Source: Actinomycetes bacterium (GTDB lineage: Bacteria > Actinomycetota > Acidimicrobiia > Acidimicrobiales > JAAEMS01). Taken from it: a stretch of 32,860 nt of DNA. The stretch lies in assembly GCA_024225275.1 (NCBI GenBank), contig JAAEMS010000149.1, positions 1 to 32,860 of the forward strand, in the 5' to 3' direction. The position numbers were made by a program, and so were the translations under genes. The notes below the pieces were generated by a model. The model saw nothing but the letters and a program-made list of their open reading frames with translations. It was not told the DNA's origin and ran no database searches. The number at the start of each line of letters is the position of its first letter. The stretch's first letter is position 1. This document shows positions 8,552 to 15,808 of the stretch, piece by piece.

Positions 8552-9289
8552 TCAGCCTGGCCGTGACCTCAGTAGAAGGACCTGTGTCGATGACAGGCCT
8601 GGGAGCAAGCGGATCATTCGAGCGGCAACCCAGAAGGCAACTCGCCGGATGCCGCGACCACCCTCGAGACCAACCATGAGCCAAGCAACTTCACCAGTGA
8701 CCTCCTCGATGTCGAGGCCAACTTCAGCGGCCATGCTACGAGTCGATCGCCGGCTCGGGGGGCAGACGTCATACCAACTTCCCCTGCCCGTGAGCCGCAA
8801 GTAAGTGTCAGCTACGCGCTGGGGAAACCAACCGAGGAAGGGTAGACGGTAATGCGGCTCGACGAGCTGCCATCGGTGCGGACCAGCGAGATACACGAGT
8901 CCGGCAGGAGCCAGAACGCGTTCGAGCTCAGTGAGGTGGCGGAGCTGATCCTGGGCCTCACCAACGTGCTCGATGACATGATTGGAGATGACGATATCGA
9001 AGGCCGCGTCTCCGTAGGGGAGCGTCGTCCCCGCCACCTGGCTGAACCGGTAGCCGTCGGTGACCTGCCGCTCATCGACCTTGTCTACCGCGCATGCTGA
9101 GCCCTCCGAGCCGACCTCAGCCCCGAGGCGGGAGGAGAGCACGCCCGTACCGCACCCTACTTCCAGAACGTGACTTCCTTGCAGCGACACTCGAGTGTCG
9201 AGCAGCCTGATGATCTTCTCGGCCTTCACGGCTCGACTCTCGAGATCGGTGACGATATGAGCCTGTCGCTGTTCTCCGGAGTTGCTCAT
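8552..9289 (-). CDS. Class I SAM-dependent methyltransferase
   Basis: The ATG at 9289 overlaps the stop of the UPF0104 gene (ATGA) and has a strong GAGGAG site seven bases before it, giving 245 residues. Motif I is VLEVGCGTGVLSSRLG near residues 41-56, an acidic post-I residue is in ACAVDKVD, and FDIVISNHVIEHVG gives the usual motif with the EH pair of the Methyltransf_11 group. The family moves methyl groups from SAM to small molecules, sugars or lipids. Being last in a run of glycosyltransferase genes, it probably methylates a sugar or lipid intermediate of the surface glycan; the substrate itself is an inference. An upstream extension to 9505 runs through the end of the preceding gene and is not supported. 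Confidence 0.86.
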   Translation of the reverse strand: MSNSGEQRQAHIVTDLESRAVKAEKIIRLLDTRVSLQGSHVLEVGCGTGVLSSRLGAEVGSEGSACAVDKVDERQVTDGYRFSQVAGTTLPYGDAAFDIVISNHVIEHVGEAQDQLRHLTELERVLAPAGLVYLAGPHRWQLVEPHYRLPFLGWFPQRVADTYLRLTGRGSWYDVCPPSRRSTRSMAAEVGLDIEEVTGEVAWLMVGLEGGRGIRRVAFWVAARMIRLLPGLSSTQVLLLRSRPG

Positions 9290-10194
9290 ACGTTCTCCTC
9301 GGTCTCCGACCGGTTCTGCCGCCGCCACCAGGCCAGAGCTAGTGCGAGGCACAGCTCGGCGACAATCGTCAGACCTCGCTGAACCAGTGAAGCGGCAATC
9401 AGTGCACCCGACGTCACCGACGGAGCGAGAGCCACCAGAACCGCCTCCCGGACACCCAGTCCCGAGGGGATGGGGAGCACCAGAAACCCGGCCACCCAAG
9501 CCCACGCAAATGCCCCAATCGTCTGGGCAGGCGAGCCCGACGGATCGAATTCCCGGACGAGGATGGCCAACGCTGATCCCTGCAACAAGAAATTGGCTCC
9601 GATCCAGATGGCGGACGTTCGGATCATCGCGTCACCGGGGAGGGAGGAGGGGCTGGGAACGCGATTGCTGAGCATCTGGAGCAGACTCACTGCGGCACTC
9701 ACGGTGGCGTTTCGCGACCCAAAACCGGCGACCAGCACTACGCCGAGGCCGAAGGCCACCGTGAGGGGTTCGAACCCGCTTGCCGGAACCAGTAGTAGCG
9801 CCCCAACGGCCCCACCCATCAGAACTGTCAGCCAGAGGTGAACCAAAGTCAGACCCGCCACTTCACCGCGCCTCATGGTGCTTGAGGTACTCATCGAGAC
9901 CTGGGTTCCGAGCTGAATCGCACCCCCGGCGGGCAGGTACTTCGAGGTCTGGGACACGATGTACCCGACGAGGGCCTGGTGCCGTGCACGGGGGTCGCGA
10001 AACAGCCGCGACCACGACCAGCTTGCGGTTCCAATCGCGCCAGCGAGTAGGAGGAACGCGGCCACCACGATTCCGGGCTGGGGCAGCCCGTGGCTGCGGA
10101 TGTCATCCCATGTGGCGACCAGCGCATAGACAAGGGACCCTCCAGCCGCCAGAATCAAGCCTCGTCGCAGCCACGGCCTGGCCCGCTCAAGCAC
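9286..10194 (-). CDS. UPF0104 / lysylphosphatidylglycerol synthase TM-domain membrane protein
   Basis: A GTG at 10194, overlapping the end of the GT4 gene by eight bases, gives 302 residues with about eight membrane segments. Two family signatures are visible: SKYLPAGGAIQLGTQ near residues 95-110 and LPIPSGLGVREAVLVAL in the last third. This fold is the membrane (flippase-like) half of MprF and also occurs alone in polysaccharide and archaeal N-glycosylation clusters. There is no soluble aminoacyl-transferase domain, so lysyl-PG synthesis is unlikely. Sitting between a GT4 gene and a methyltransferase, and downstream of a GT2 gene, it is a reasonable candidate for moving a lipid-linked sugar across the membrane for the GT-C enzymes. 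That is inference. Confidence 0.82.
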   Translation of the reverse strand: MLERARPWLRRGLILAAGGSLVYALVATWDDIRSHGLPQPGIVVAAFLLLAGAIGTASWSWSRLFRDPRARHQALVGYIVSQTSKYLPAGGAIQLGTQVSMSTSSTMRRGEVAGLTLVHLWLTVLMGGAVGALLLVPASGFEPLTVAFGLGVVLVAGFGSRNATVSAAVSLLQMLSNRVPSPSSLPGDAMIRTSAIWIGANFLLQGSALAILVREFDPSGSPAQTIGAFAWAWVAGFLVLPIPSGLGVREAVLVALAPSVTSGALIAASLVQRGLTIVAELCLALALAWWRRQNRSETEENV

Positions 10195-11278
10195 AGTCAA
10201 CGTCAGGCCCGGCGACAAGTGCTTCGAGCTCGTCGCCGAGGCGTTCCAGAGAGAACCGGGTGAGGGCGACTTCTCGGAACTCCTCCGCTCTTGTGGAACG
10301 AAGCTCAGAATCAGAGACGTAGGTGCCCACGGTCTCGACCCATGTCGCCTCGTCGCCGGGCTCACACAGCACACCACCCGCTCCATCGACCAAGGCGTCA
10401 ACGATCCCCTCGAGACGGCTCGCTATCACGAGCGTTCCTCGGACCGTGGCCTCGGCAGCGACCAGGCCGAAGCCCTCCATGTCTCCCGGTAGACGCAGGT
10501 TGGGCATGACGAAGATGTCGGCTCCTCCGAGCAATAGCTCACGGGTCCTCGCATCCACTCGACCTGCCACCGTTACGCGGTCGCGGACTCCAGCTAGGTC
10601 GATAGCTTCGTCAAGTTGCCGGAGGGTGTCCGGGTCCCCGGGCCCGGCGACAACATACCTGGCTCGATCGGGAAGGGCAGGCAACACGTGCTCCACAAAC
10701 CAACTCACACCCTTCCGTGGAACGAGACGACCTACGGTCGTCAGCACGACCATGTCGTCTCCGAAGCCGAACCGCTCCCGCACTTGTTCGGCCGAGGCTG
10801 GGTCGGGGGGTATCTCAACACCCGGGTTCACGATCTCGACGCAGCTCTCCTCGATTCCCATCTCGATAGCCACATCGGCTGTGGCCCTCGAAATGGCCAC
10901 GACTCGGTCGATCCGCTTGAGGGCCTGGCGAACCACGGCCCGGTATCCAGGCAGCCCATAGGTGAGATCGAGTCCATGCACCACGACCATTGTCGTACCG
11001 GCGCCCCGCGCAAAGGGGCCAAGGCACGTAGCTACGATTGGATCCCCGAACACGACAGCCGGTCGTTCTGATCTTGCGATGGCAAGCACCAACCAGACGA
11101 CGCTGACCGGAAGCCACCAGAAGAGATGGAGCTGTCCACGTCCAAGAGCTCGAAGCCTGATCGGGAACCGGGCATCGAACTGGGCAGCAATGTCAGCCGC
11201 CAACCGTTCCATTCCCCCGACGCTAGGCGGGAACTTCCGCGTGACGTAAATGACCTCGGCCGACCGCTCTGAGGTCAC
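10187..11278 (-). CDS. GT4 family glycosyltransferase
   Basis: This is 363 residues from a GTG at 11278 that overlaps the GT2 stop as GTGA. The acceptor half opens with VIYVTRKFPPSVGGMERLA, a classic GT4 start with the glycine-rich GGME turn. VVAISRATADVAIEMG marks the domain boundary, LTTVGRLVPRKGVSWFVE begins the donor half, and EGFGLVAAE is the EX7E motif. It resembles the mannosyl/glycosyl transferases of the PimB type in overall pattern, but substrate cannot be assigned. It should work at the inner face of the membrane on a glycan or lipid acceptor. Third-position choice is mixed (GCT, CTT, GGA are common) compared with the more C/G-ending rml genes. Confidence 0.92.
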   Translation of the reverse strand: MTSERSAEVIYVTRKFPPSVGGMERLAADIAAQFDARFPIRLRALGRGQLHLFWWLPVSVVWLVLAIARSERPAVVFGDPIVATCLGPFARGAGTTMVVVHGLDLTYGLPGYRAVVRQALKRIDRVVAISRATADVAIEMGIEESCVEIVNPGVEIPPDPASAEQVRERFGFGDDMVVLTTVGRLVPRKGVSWFVEHVLPALPDRARYVVAGPGDPDTLRQLDEAIDLAGVRDRVTVAGRVDARTRELLLGGADIFVMPNLRLPGDMEGFGLVAAEATVRGTLVIASRLEGIVDALVDGAGGVLCEPGDEATWVETVGTYVSDSELRSTRAEEFREVALTRFSLERLGDELEALVAGPDVDCA

Positions 11279-12183
11279 AGAGAAGCCGGCGGCACCTCGT
11301 CGACCGGCTTGTTGAGACGGCCGACGAGGTCAGCCAGTAGCCCGATCACGATGATCTGGAATGCCGCCATCAGGAGCACGATGGTGTTGGTACCGATCCG
11401 GAAGTCCTTGTCGAAGATGTCGAAGCCCATCTTGGCTGCCCCGATGGCGAAGAGTACGAACCCAACGGGCAGGAAGACCTTGAGGGGGCTGTAGGTGAGC
11501 ACCATCCGCACGACCTGGGTGGCGTAACGACGGGTGTCGGCCCACCAGTGGAACTTCGACGAACCGGCCCTCTTGTCATAGGGGATGTCGACGTACTTCA
11601 CCGAATAGCCATTGGCCAGGAACGTCATGGTGATGGTGGTGACGCAGCTGAAGCCGGTAGGCAGGAACTTGAGGTACTGGAGCGCCACCGAGCGCCGGAA
11701 GGCCCGGAATCCCGAGTTGAGGTCGGGGATCTTGGTTCGGGTCAGATATTGGGCCAGGCGCCGGATCATCCACTTGGCCGGAACCCGGAGGACCTTCTTG
11801 GTTCCCTGCTCGGACGTGCGGGCACCGACCACCTGGTCATAACCGGCCAACTGGGCAACGAGCCAGGGGATCTCGTCGTTGGGATAGCTCATGTCGACGT
11901 CGGTCCACACCACGACCTCGCCGTAGGCGGCCTTGGTACCCGCCTTGCGGGCCGAACCCGACCCCCGATTCTGGGCGAAGCGGATGAGGCGGATGTCCTC
12001 GATCTTCTCGAGCATCTCCCCCGAGCCGTCCGTCGACCCGTCGTCGACGACGATCAACTCATAGGTGTATGGAGACTCATCGAGGGCGGCCCGGATTCGT
12101 TTGAGCTCATCGTGAAGATGACCCGACTCGTTGAACACAGGGAGAATGACGCTGACGTCGACACCCTCGGCTTCGATAGACAT
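11275..12183 (-). CDS. GT2 family glycosyltransferase, polyprenyl-phosphate type
   Basis: An ATG at 12183 gives 302 residues. The GT-A domain has VSVILPVFNE, the nucleotide-binding VVDDGSTDGS, the NRGSGSARKAG stretch and the metal-binding DVD in WTDVDMSYP. The signature PDLNSGFRAFRRS and the two C-terminal membrane helices (VFLPVGFVLFAIGAAKMG and IVLLMAAFQIIVIGLLADL) match dolichyl- or undecaprenyl-phosphate glycosyltransferases of the Dpm1/GtrB type. Such enzymes transfer a sugar from a nucleotide donor to polyprenyl phosphate, making the donor used by GT-C transferases like the two in this locus. A leaderless promoter is visible immediately upstream, so it starts its own transcript, and it is translationally coupled to the following GT4 gene. 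Confidence 0.9.
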   Translation of the reverse strand: MSIEAEGVDVSVILPVFNESGHLHDELKRIRAALDESPYTYELIVVDDGSTDGSGEMLEKIEDIRLIRFAQNRGSGSARKAGTKAAYGEVVVWTDVDMSYPNDEIPWLVAQLAGYDQVVGARTSEQGTKKVLRVPAKWMIRRLAQYLTRTKIPDLNSGFRAFRRSVALQYLKFLPTGFSCVTTITMTFLANGYSVKYVDIPYDKRAGSSKFHWWADTRRYATQVVRMVLTYSPLKVFLPVGFVLFAIGAAKMGFDIFDKDFRIGTNTIVLLMAAFQIIVIGLLADLVGRLNKPVDEVPPASL

Positions 12184-12190
12184 GGCATAC

Positions 12191-12196
12191 ACGCTA
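12191..12196 (-). promoter_or_regulatory. -10 box of a leaderless promoter for the GT2 gene
   Basis: TAGCGT on the minus strand is followed by seven bases (GTATGCC) and the ATG at 12183. No ribosome binding site precedes the ATG. It may allow the glycosyltransferase genes to be expressed apart from rmlABCD. Confidence 0.55.
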
Positions 12197-12232
12197 CCGG
12201 CCGAGGCGCACCCCAACGCGGCATCTCCGGGT

Positions 12233-13075
12233 TCACCCCCGGAGCCGCTCCACCACTTCGCCCAACCGTTCACGAAAGTCGGGTAGCAGCTCAACACCAC
12301 TGAGCCTCAGCGCGGCGTTGTCCAGCACCGAGTTGGCGGGTCGTGGCGCAGGCCGGGGCGGATCCAACTCATGGGTCGCAATAGGCTGGACCCGGTCGGG
12401 GCTCTCCCCCGCCGCGATCAGCACCTCGCGCACGAACTCGTACCAGCTCACCGCCCCCTGATTGGTCACGTGGAAGACGCCGGGCATCCGTCCGGCGGCC
12501 AGGCGACGGATCATCAGAGCCAGATCGTCGGTGAAGGTGGGACAGCCCCGCTGGTCGTCGACGAAGCTCAGCGAGGGGTGCGATTCGATGAGCCGCAACA
12601 CCGTCTTGAGCATATTGTTGCCGTGTTCGCCCACCACCCAGGCGGTACGCACGATGGTGTGACCCGAGCCGGCCAGCTCGAGCTCGCCACCCAGCTTCGA
12701 GCGGCCGTACACCGACCGGGGGTTCGGGGTGTCCCACTCGACGTAGGGGTCGACCTTCTCACCATCGAACACATAGTCGGTCGAGATGTGGACGACGTGG
12801 GCGTCGACCCGGCGGGCGGCGTCGGCCACCCATCGTGGACCCAGGGCGTTCACCGCGAAGGCCCGATCGGGATCTGACTCGCAGTCGTCTACCGCGGTCC
12901 ACGCTCCGGCGTTCACCACGATGTCGGGGCTGACCGAGCAGATGGCCCCCAGCACCTGGTCGCGGTCGGCCAGATCGAGCTCGGCCCGTGACAGGGCGAC
13001 CACCTCGTCGGAGGCGAAGGCCAGTTGGAGGTCGGTGCCCAGCTGGCCGCCGGCACCGGTGATCAGTACCCGCAT
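12233..13075 (-). CDS. rfbD: dTDP-4-dehydrorhamnose reductase
   Basis: This gives 280 residues from an ATG that shares one base with the stop of rfbB (TGATG). The extended-SDR nucleotide-binding motif is ITGAGGQLGTDL at the N-terminus, STDYVFDGEK carries the active-site Thr/Asp region, and YGRSKLGGE holds the catalytic Tyr-Lys pair. RmlD performs the last step of dTDP-L-rhamnose synthesis, reducing the 4-keto group with NAD(P)H. Length is normal for the family. It closes a complete rmlA-C-B-D set in one operon, so the cell can make dTDP-L-rhamnose for its surface glycan. There are 49 bases, with a separate promoter, before the downstream GT2 gene. Confidence 0.95.
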   Translation of the reverse strand: MRVLITGAGGQLGTDLQLAFASDEVVALSRAELDLADRDQVLGAICSVSPDIVVNAGAWTAVDDCESDPDRAFAVNALGPRWVADAARRVDAHVVHISTDYVFDGEKVDPYVEWDTPNPRSVYGRSKLGGELELAGSGHTIVRTAWVVGEHGNNMLKTVLRLIESHPSLSFVDDQRGCPTFTDDLALMIRRLAAGRMPGVFHVTNQGAVSWYEFVREVLIAAGESPDRVQPIATHELDPPRPAPRPANSVLDNAALRLSGVELLPDFRERLGEVVERLRG

Positions 13076-14034
13076 CAGCCGGCCGCGCGGAGGGGTTCCC
13101 ACCACCACCGGTTGTCGGTGTACCAACCCACGGTCTCCTCGAGGGCATCGTCGAGATCGCGCTCGGGCGTCCACCCGAGAGACTGAGCCTTGGTGATGTC
13201 GATGGAGTAGCGGCGGTCGTGGCCCAAGCGGTCCTCGACCGGTTCGATCATCGACTCGTCATGTCCGGTCAACCGAAGAAGCCGCTGGGTGAGGTCGAGG
13301 TTGGTGATCTCGTTACCGGCACCGATGTTGTAGATCTCGCCGATCTCGCCGTTGCGTAGGACCATGTCGACGCCGGCACAGTTGTCGGCCACGAAACACC
13401 AGTCGCGGATGTTCAGCCCGTCGCCGTACAGCGGCACCTTCCGGCCCTCGAGCAGATTGGTGACGAACAGGGGAATGACCTTCTCGGGGAACTGATTGGG
13501 CCCGAAGTTGTTCGACGAGCGGGTGACCAGGACCGGCAGGCCGTAGGTCTCGAGGTAGCTGAGGGCGATGAGATCAGAGCCGGCCTTGCTGGCCGAATAC
13601 GGCGAGCGGGGCTCGAGCGGGTCGGTCTCGGTGAACGAACCTTCCTCGATCGAGCCGTAGACCTCATCGGTGGAGATGTGCAGGAAACGGTCGACCTCGA
13701 GATGGCGGGCCACGTCGCAGAGCACGTTCGTGCCCCCGACATTGGTGCTGACGAAGGCGTCAGGGTTCACGATCGAGCGATCGACATGGCTCTCGGCCGC
13801 GAAGTGCACGACCTGGTCGTGGCCCGCCATGGCGTCGCGGACCGCGTCGCGATCGGTGATATCGCCCTTCACGAACGAGAACCGAGCGTCATCCTCGAAA
13901 CCCGTGAAGTTGGTGGTGGTGCCCGCGTAGGTGAGGGCGTCGAACACCGTGATCTGATCGTCGCTGTTGGCCAGCACGTGGCGCACATAGTTCGAACCGA
14001 TGAAGCCGGCGGCGCCGGTGACGAAGAGTCGCAT
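13075..14034 (-). CDS. rfbB: dTDP-glucose 4,6-dehydratase
   Basis: An ATG at 14034 gives 319 residues. The N-terminus MRLFVTGAAGFIGSNYVRH is the NAD-binding glycine-rich loop, HISTDEVYGSIEEG contains the family TDEVYG signature with the catalytic acids, and YSASKAGSD is the YxxxK pair. NNFGPNQFPEKVIPLF and GDGLNIRDWCFVADNC are further family hallmarks. The enzyme converts dTDP-glucose to dTDP-4-keto-6-deoxyglucose in the cytoplasm. It starts 31 bases after rfbC and is coupled to rfbD. An extension to 14190 would overlap rfbC and is not supported. Confidence 0.96.
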   Translation of the reverse strand: MRLFVTGAAGFIGSNYVRHVLANSDDQITVFDALTYAGTTTNFTGFEDDARFSFVKGDITDRDAVRDAMAGHDQVVHFAAESHVDRSIVNPDAFVSTNVGGTNVLCDVARHLEVDRFLHISTDEVYGSIEEGSFTETDPLEPRSPYSASKAGSDLIALSYLETYGLPVLVTRSSNNFGPNQFPEKVIPLFVTNLLEGRKVPLYGDGLNIRDWCFVADNCAGVDMVLRNGEIGEIYNIGAGNEITNLDLTQRLLRLTGHDESMIEPVEDRLGHDRRYSIDITKAQSLGWTPERDLDDALEETVGWYTDNRWWWEPLRAAG

Positions 14035-14065
14035 TGTCAATCCTGGGTCAGGTACGGGGGCGGGA

Positions 14066-14632
14066 TCAGGTACGGAGCTGGTGGTGAGGTTGCCACTGGG
14101 GATGGATGTCGGCCCGGTTCGGGTTCTTCCCGTCGCGCTCGGACAGGATGGGGTCGTCGAGACCCCAGTCGGCGCCGATCTGGGGATCATCCCAGGCCAC
14201 GCCCAACTCGTCGGCCGGGTTGTAGTAGCCGTCGACGAGGTAGGTGATGGTCATGTCGGTGAGTGAGGCGAACCCGTGGGCCACCCCCGGCGGGATGTAG
14301 ACACCGCGATGACTGAAGGTGCCGTCGGCCTGCTCACCGAGGTCGAAGCACTGGGTGGCCCCATCGGTGGGTGATCCCTGGCGCAGGTCGTGGAGAACGA
14401 CCCGGGCCCGGCCCCGGGGCACGTACCAGTAGTCGCTCTGGTGCAGGTGGTAGTGCAGGCCCACCAGGCAGCCGGCAACCCGGTCGCCGCGGTTGCCCTG
14501 GATCATTTCGCGACCCAACGGGAACCACTGGCGACGGTAGGTCTCGATGAAGAACCCCCGGTCGTCGCCATGGATGGTGGGGTCGACGAAGAGCACGTCT
14601 TCGATGAGCTCGGAGGGGGTCAGGTCAGGCAC
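14066..14632 (-). CDS. rfbC: dTDP-4-dehydrorhamnose 3,5-epimerase family protein (variant active site)
   Basis: The GTG at 14632 follows the rfbA stop by six bases, with GGAG at the end of rfbA as ribosome binding site; length is 188 residues. It is a cupin of the RmlC family: DDRGFFIETYRR near residue 23, GLHYH with the catalytic His at 60, RGVYIPPGVAHGF at 109-121, and YYNPADELGVAWDDP at 136-150 holding the conserved Tyr and Asp region. The usual LRGLHYQ is here LVGLHYHLHQSDYWYV, so the conserved Arg is Val57 and the Lys normally found a few residues later is not evident. Its position inside a full rml operon argues that it still performs the 3,5-epimerisation, perhaps as a separate clade. 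Confidence 0.88.
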   Translation of the reverse strand: MPDLTPSELIEDVLFVDPTIHGDDRGFFIETYRRQWFPLGREMIQGNRGDRVAGCLVGLHYHLHQSDYWYVPRGRARVVLHDLRQGSPTDGATQCFDLGEQADGTFSHRGVYIPPGVAHGFASLTDMTITYLVDGYYNPADELGVAWDDPQIGADWGLDDPILSERDGKNPNRADIHPQWQPHHQLRT

Positions 14633-14638
14633 GTACTA

Positions 14639-15748
14639 CTACTCCAGATCAACATTCGAGTGATCACCCAGCATCAAGCGGGTGGCACGGGGCTTCAGGT
14701 CGGAGCGGCGGATGTGGACACTGCGGCCGATGAGCGACTCGACGATGCGGGGAATGCCGTGGATGGTGCTCTCCTGCATGACCACCGAGTGGTCGATCTC
14801 CGACTCGACGAGCTCACAGTTGTCGCCCACCGACGAGTAGGGGCCGACATAGCTGTCGACGACGCGGGTGCCGGCGCCGATGACGGCGGGACCACGAACC
14901 AGGGAGCGTACGACCTCAGCGCCTTCTTCGATGATGACGCGACCCTCGATGCGGCTCTCGGCGTCGACCGAGCCGGCCATCCGGGGTTCGACGGTCTCGA
15001 GTACGAGCCGGTTGCAGTCGAGCAGGGGGTCCTTCTTGCCGGTGTCGATCCACCAGCCCGACAAGACCTCGTGCCGAACCCGATGGCCGTTGTCGACCAG
15101 CCACTGGATGGCGTCGGTGATCTCCAGCTCGCCGCGGGGCGACGGGTCGATCGCGGCGACCGCGTCATTGATCGTCCGGTCGAACAGGTAGACACCCACC
15201 AGGGCCAGGTCGGATGGGGGGTTGTCGGGCTTCTCGACGAGCTGCACGACCTCACCATGGGGCCCGATCTCGGCCACACCGAACGAGCGGGGGTCCTCGA
15301 CCCGGGCCAGGAGGATCTGGGCCGCCGGAGGCTGGCGGGCCTCACCCAACTTGGGGCTCTGGGACTCGACCCGGTCCTTGTCGAACTCGGCCACGAACTC
15401 GGTGAGGCCCTGCTCGAGCATATTGTCGCCCAGGTACATCACGAAGTCGTCGTCGCCCAGGAAGTCGCGGGCGATCAGAACGGTGTGGGCCAGACCCAGC
15501 GGCTCGTCCTGGAGGATCCAGGTGACCTCCACCCCGAACCGACTCCCATCGCCCACCGCCTCGCGGATCTCGTCGCCGGTGTTGGGGGCGATGATGATGC
15601 CGATCTCGCTGATGCCGGCCGAGGCCATGTCTTCGATGCCGTAGAAGAGGATCGGCTTGTTGGCGATGGGCACCAGTTGTTTGGCGCTGGTGTGGGTGAT
15701 GGGGCGCAGGCGCGTGCCCGCACCCCCCGAGAGGATGAGGCCCTTCAT
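14639..15748 (-). CDS. rfbA: Glucose-1-phosphate thymidylyltransferase, long form with left-handed beta-helix
   Basis: An ATG at 15748 gives 369 residues. The nucleotidyltransferase domain starts KGLILSGGAGTRLRPIT, with the KQLVPIANKPILFYG segment and the acidic MYLGDNM motif. VEKPDNPPSDLALVGVY and GWWIDTGKKDPLL are typical of the family. The last 120 residues (SRIEGRVIIEEGAEVV to NCELVESEIDHSVV) are hexapeptide-like repeats forming a left-handed beta-helix. This is the long form seen in StrD-type enzymes rather than the roughly 290-residue RmlA. It makes dTDP-glucose from dTTP and glucose-1-phosphate, the first step of dTDP-rhamnose synthesis. It is first in the rml operon, 60 bases from the moeZ-like gene. 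Confidence 0.94.
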   Translation of the reverse strand: MKGLILSGGAGTRLRPITHTSAKQLVPIANKPILFYGIEDMASAGISEIGIIIAPNTGDEIREAVGDGSRFGVEVTWILQDEPLGLAHTVLIARDFLGDDDFVMYLGDNMLEQGLTEFVAEFDKDRVESQSPKLGEARQPPAAQILLARVEDPRSFGVAEIGPHGEVVQLVEKPDNPPSDLALVGVYLFDRTINDAVAAIDPSPRGELEITDAIQWLVDNGHRVRHEVLSGWWIDTGKKDPLLDCNRLVLETVEPRMAGSVDAESRIEGRVIIEEGAEVVRSLVRGPAVIGAGTRVVDSYVGPYSSVGDNCELVESEIDHSVVMQESTIHGIPRIVESLIGRSVHIRRSDLKPRATRLMLGDHSNVDLE

Positions 15749-15788
15749 ACGAACCCCAACGGTATCGGTCAGCCGAAGTTGACGATAC

Positions 15789-15802
15789 GGGCCGTCCGGC
15801 CC
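15789..15802 (-). terminator. Short GC hairpin after the moeZ-like gene
   Basis: GGGCC-GGAC-GGCCC read on the minus strand lies seven bases after the stop at 15809. There is no U tract, so termination is uncertain; it may only weakly separate the moeZ-like gene from rfbA. Confidence 0.35.
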
Positions 15803-15808
15803 AGCAGA

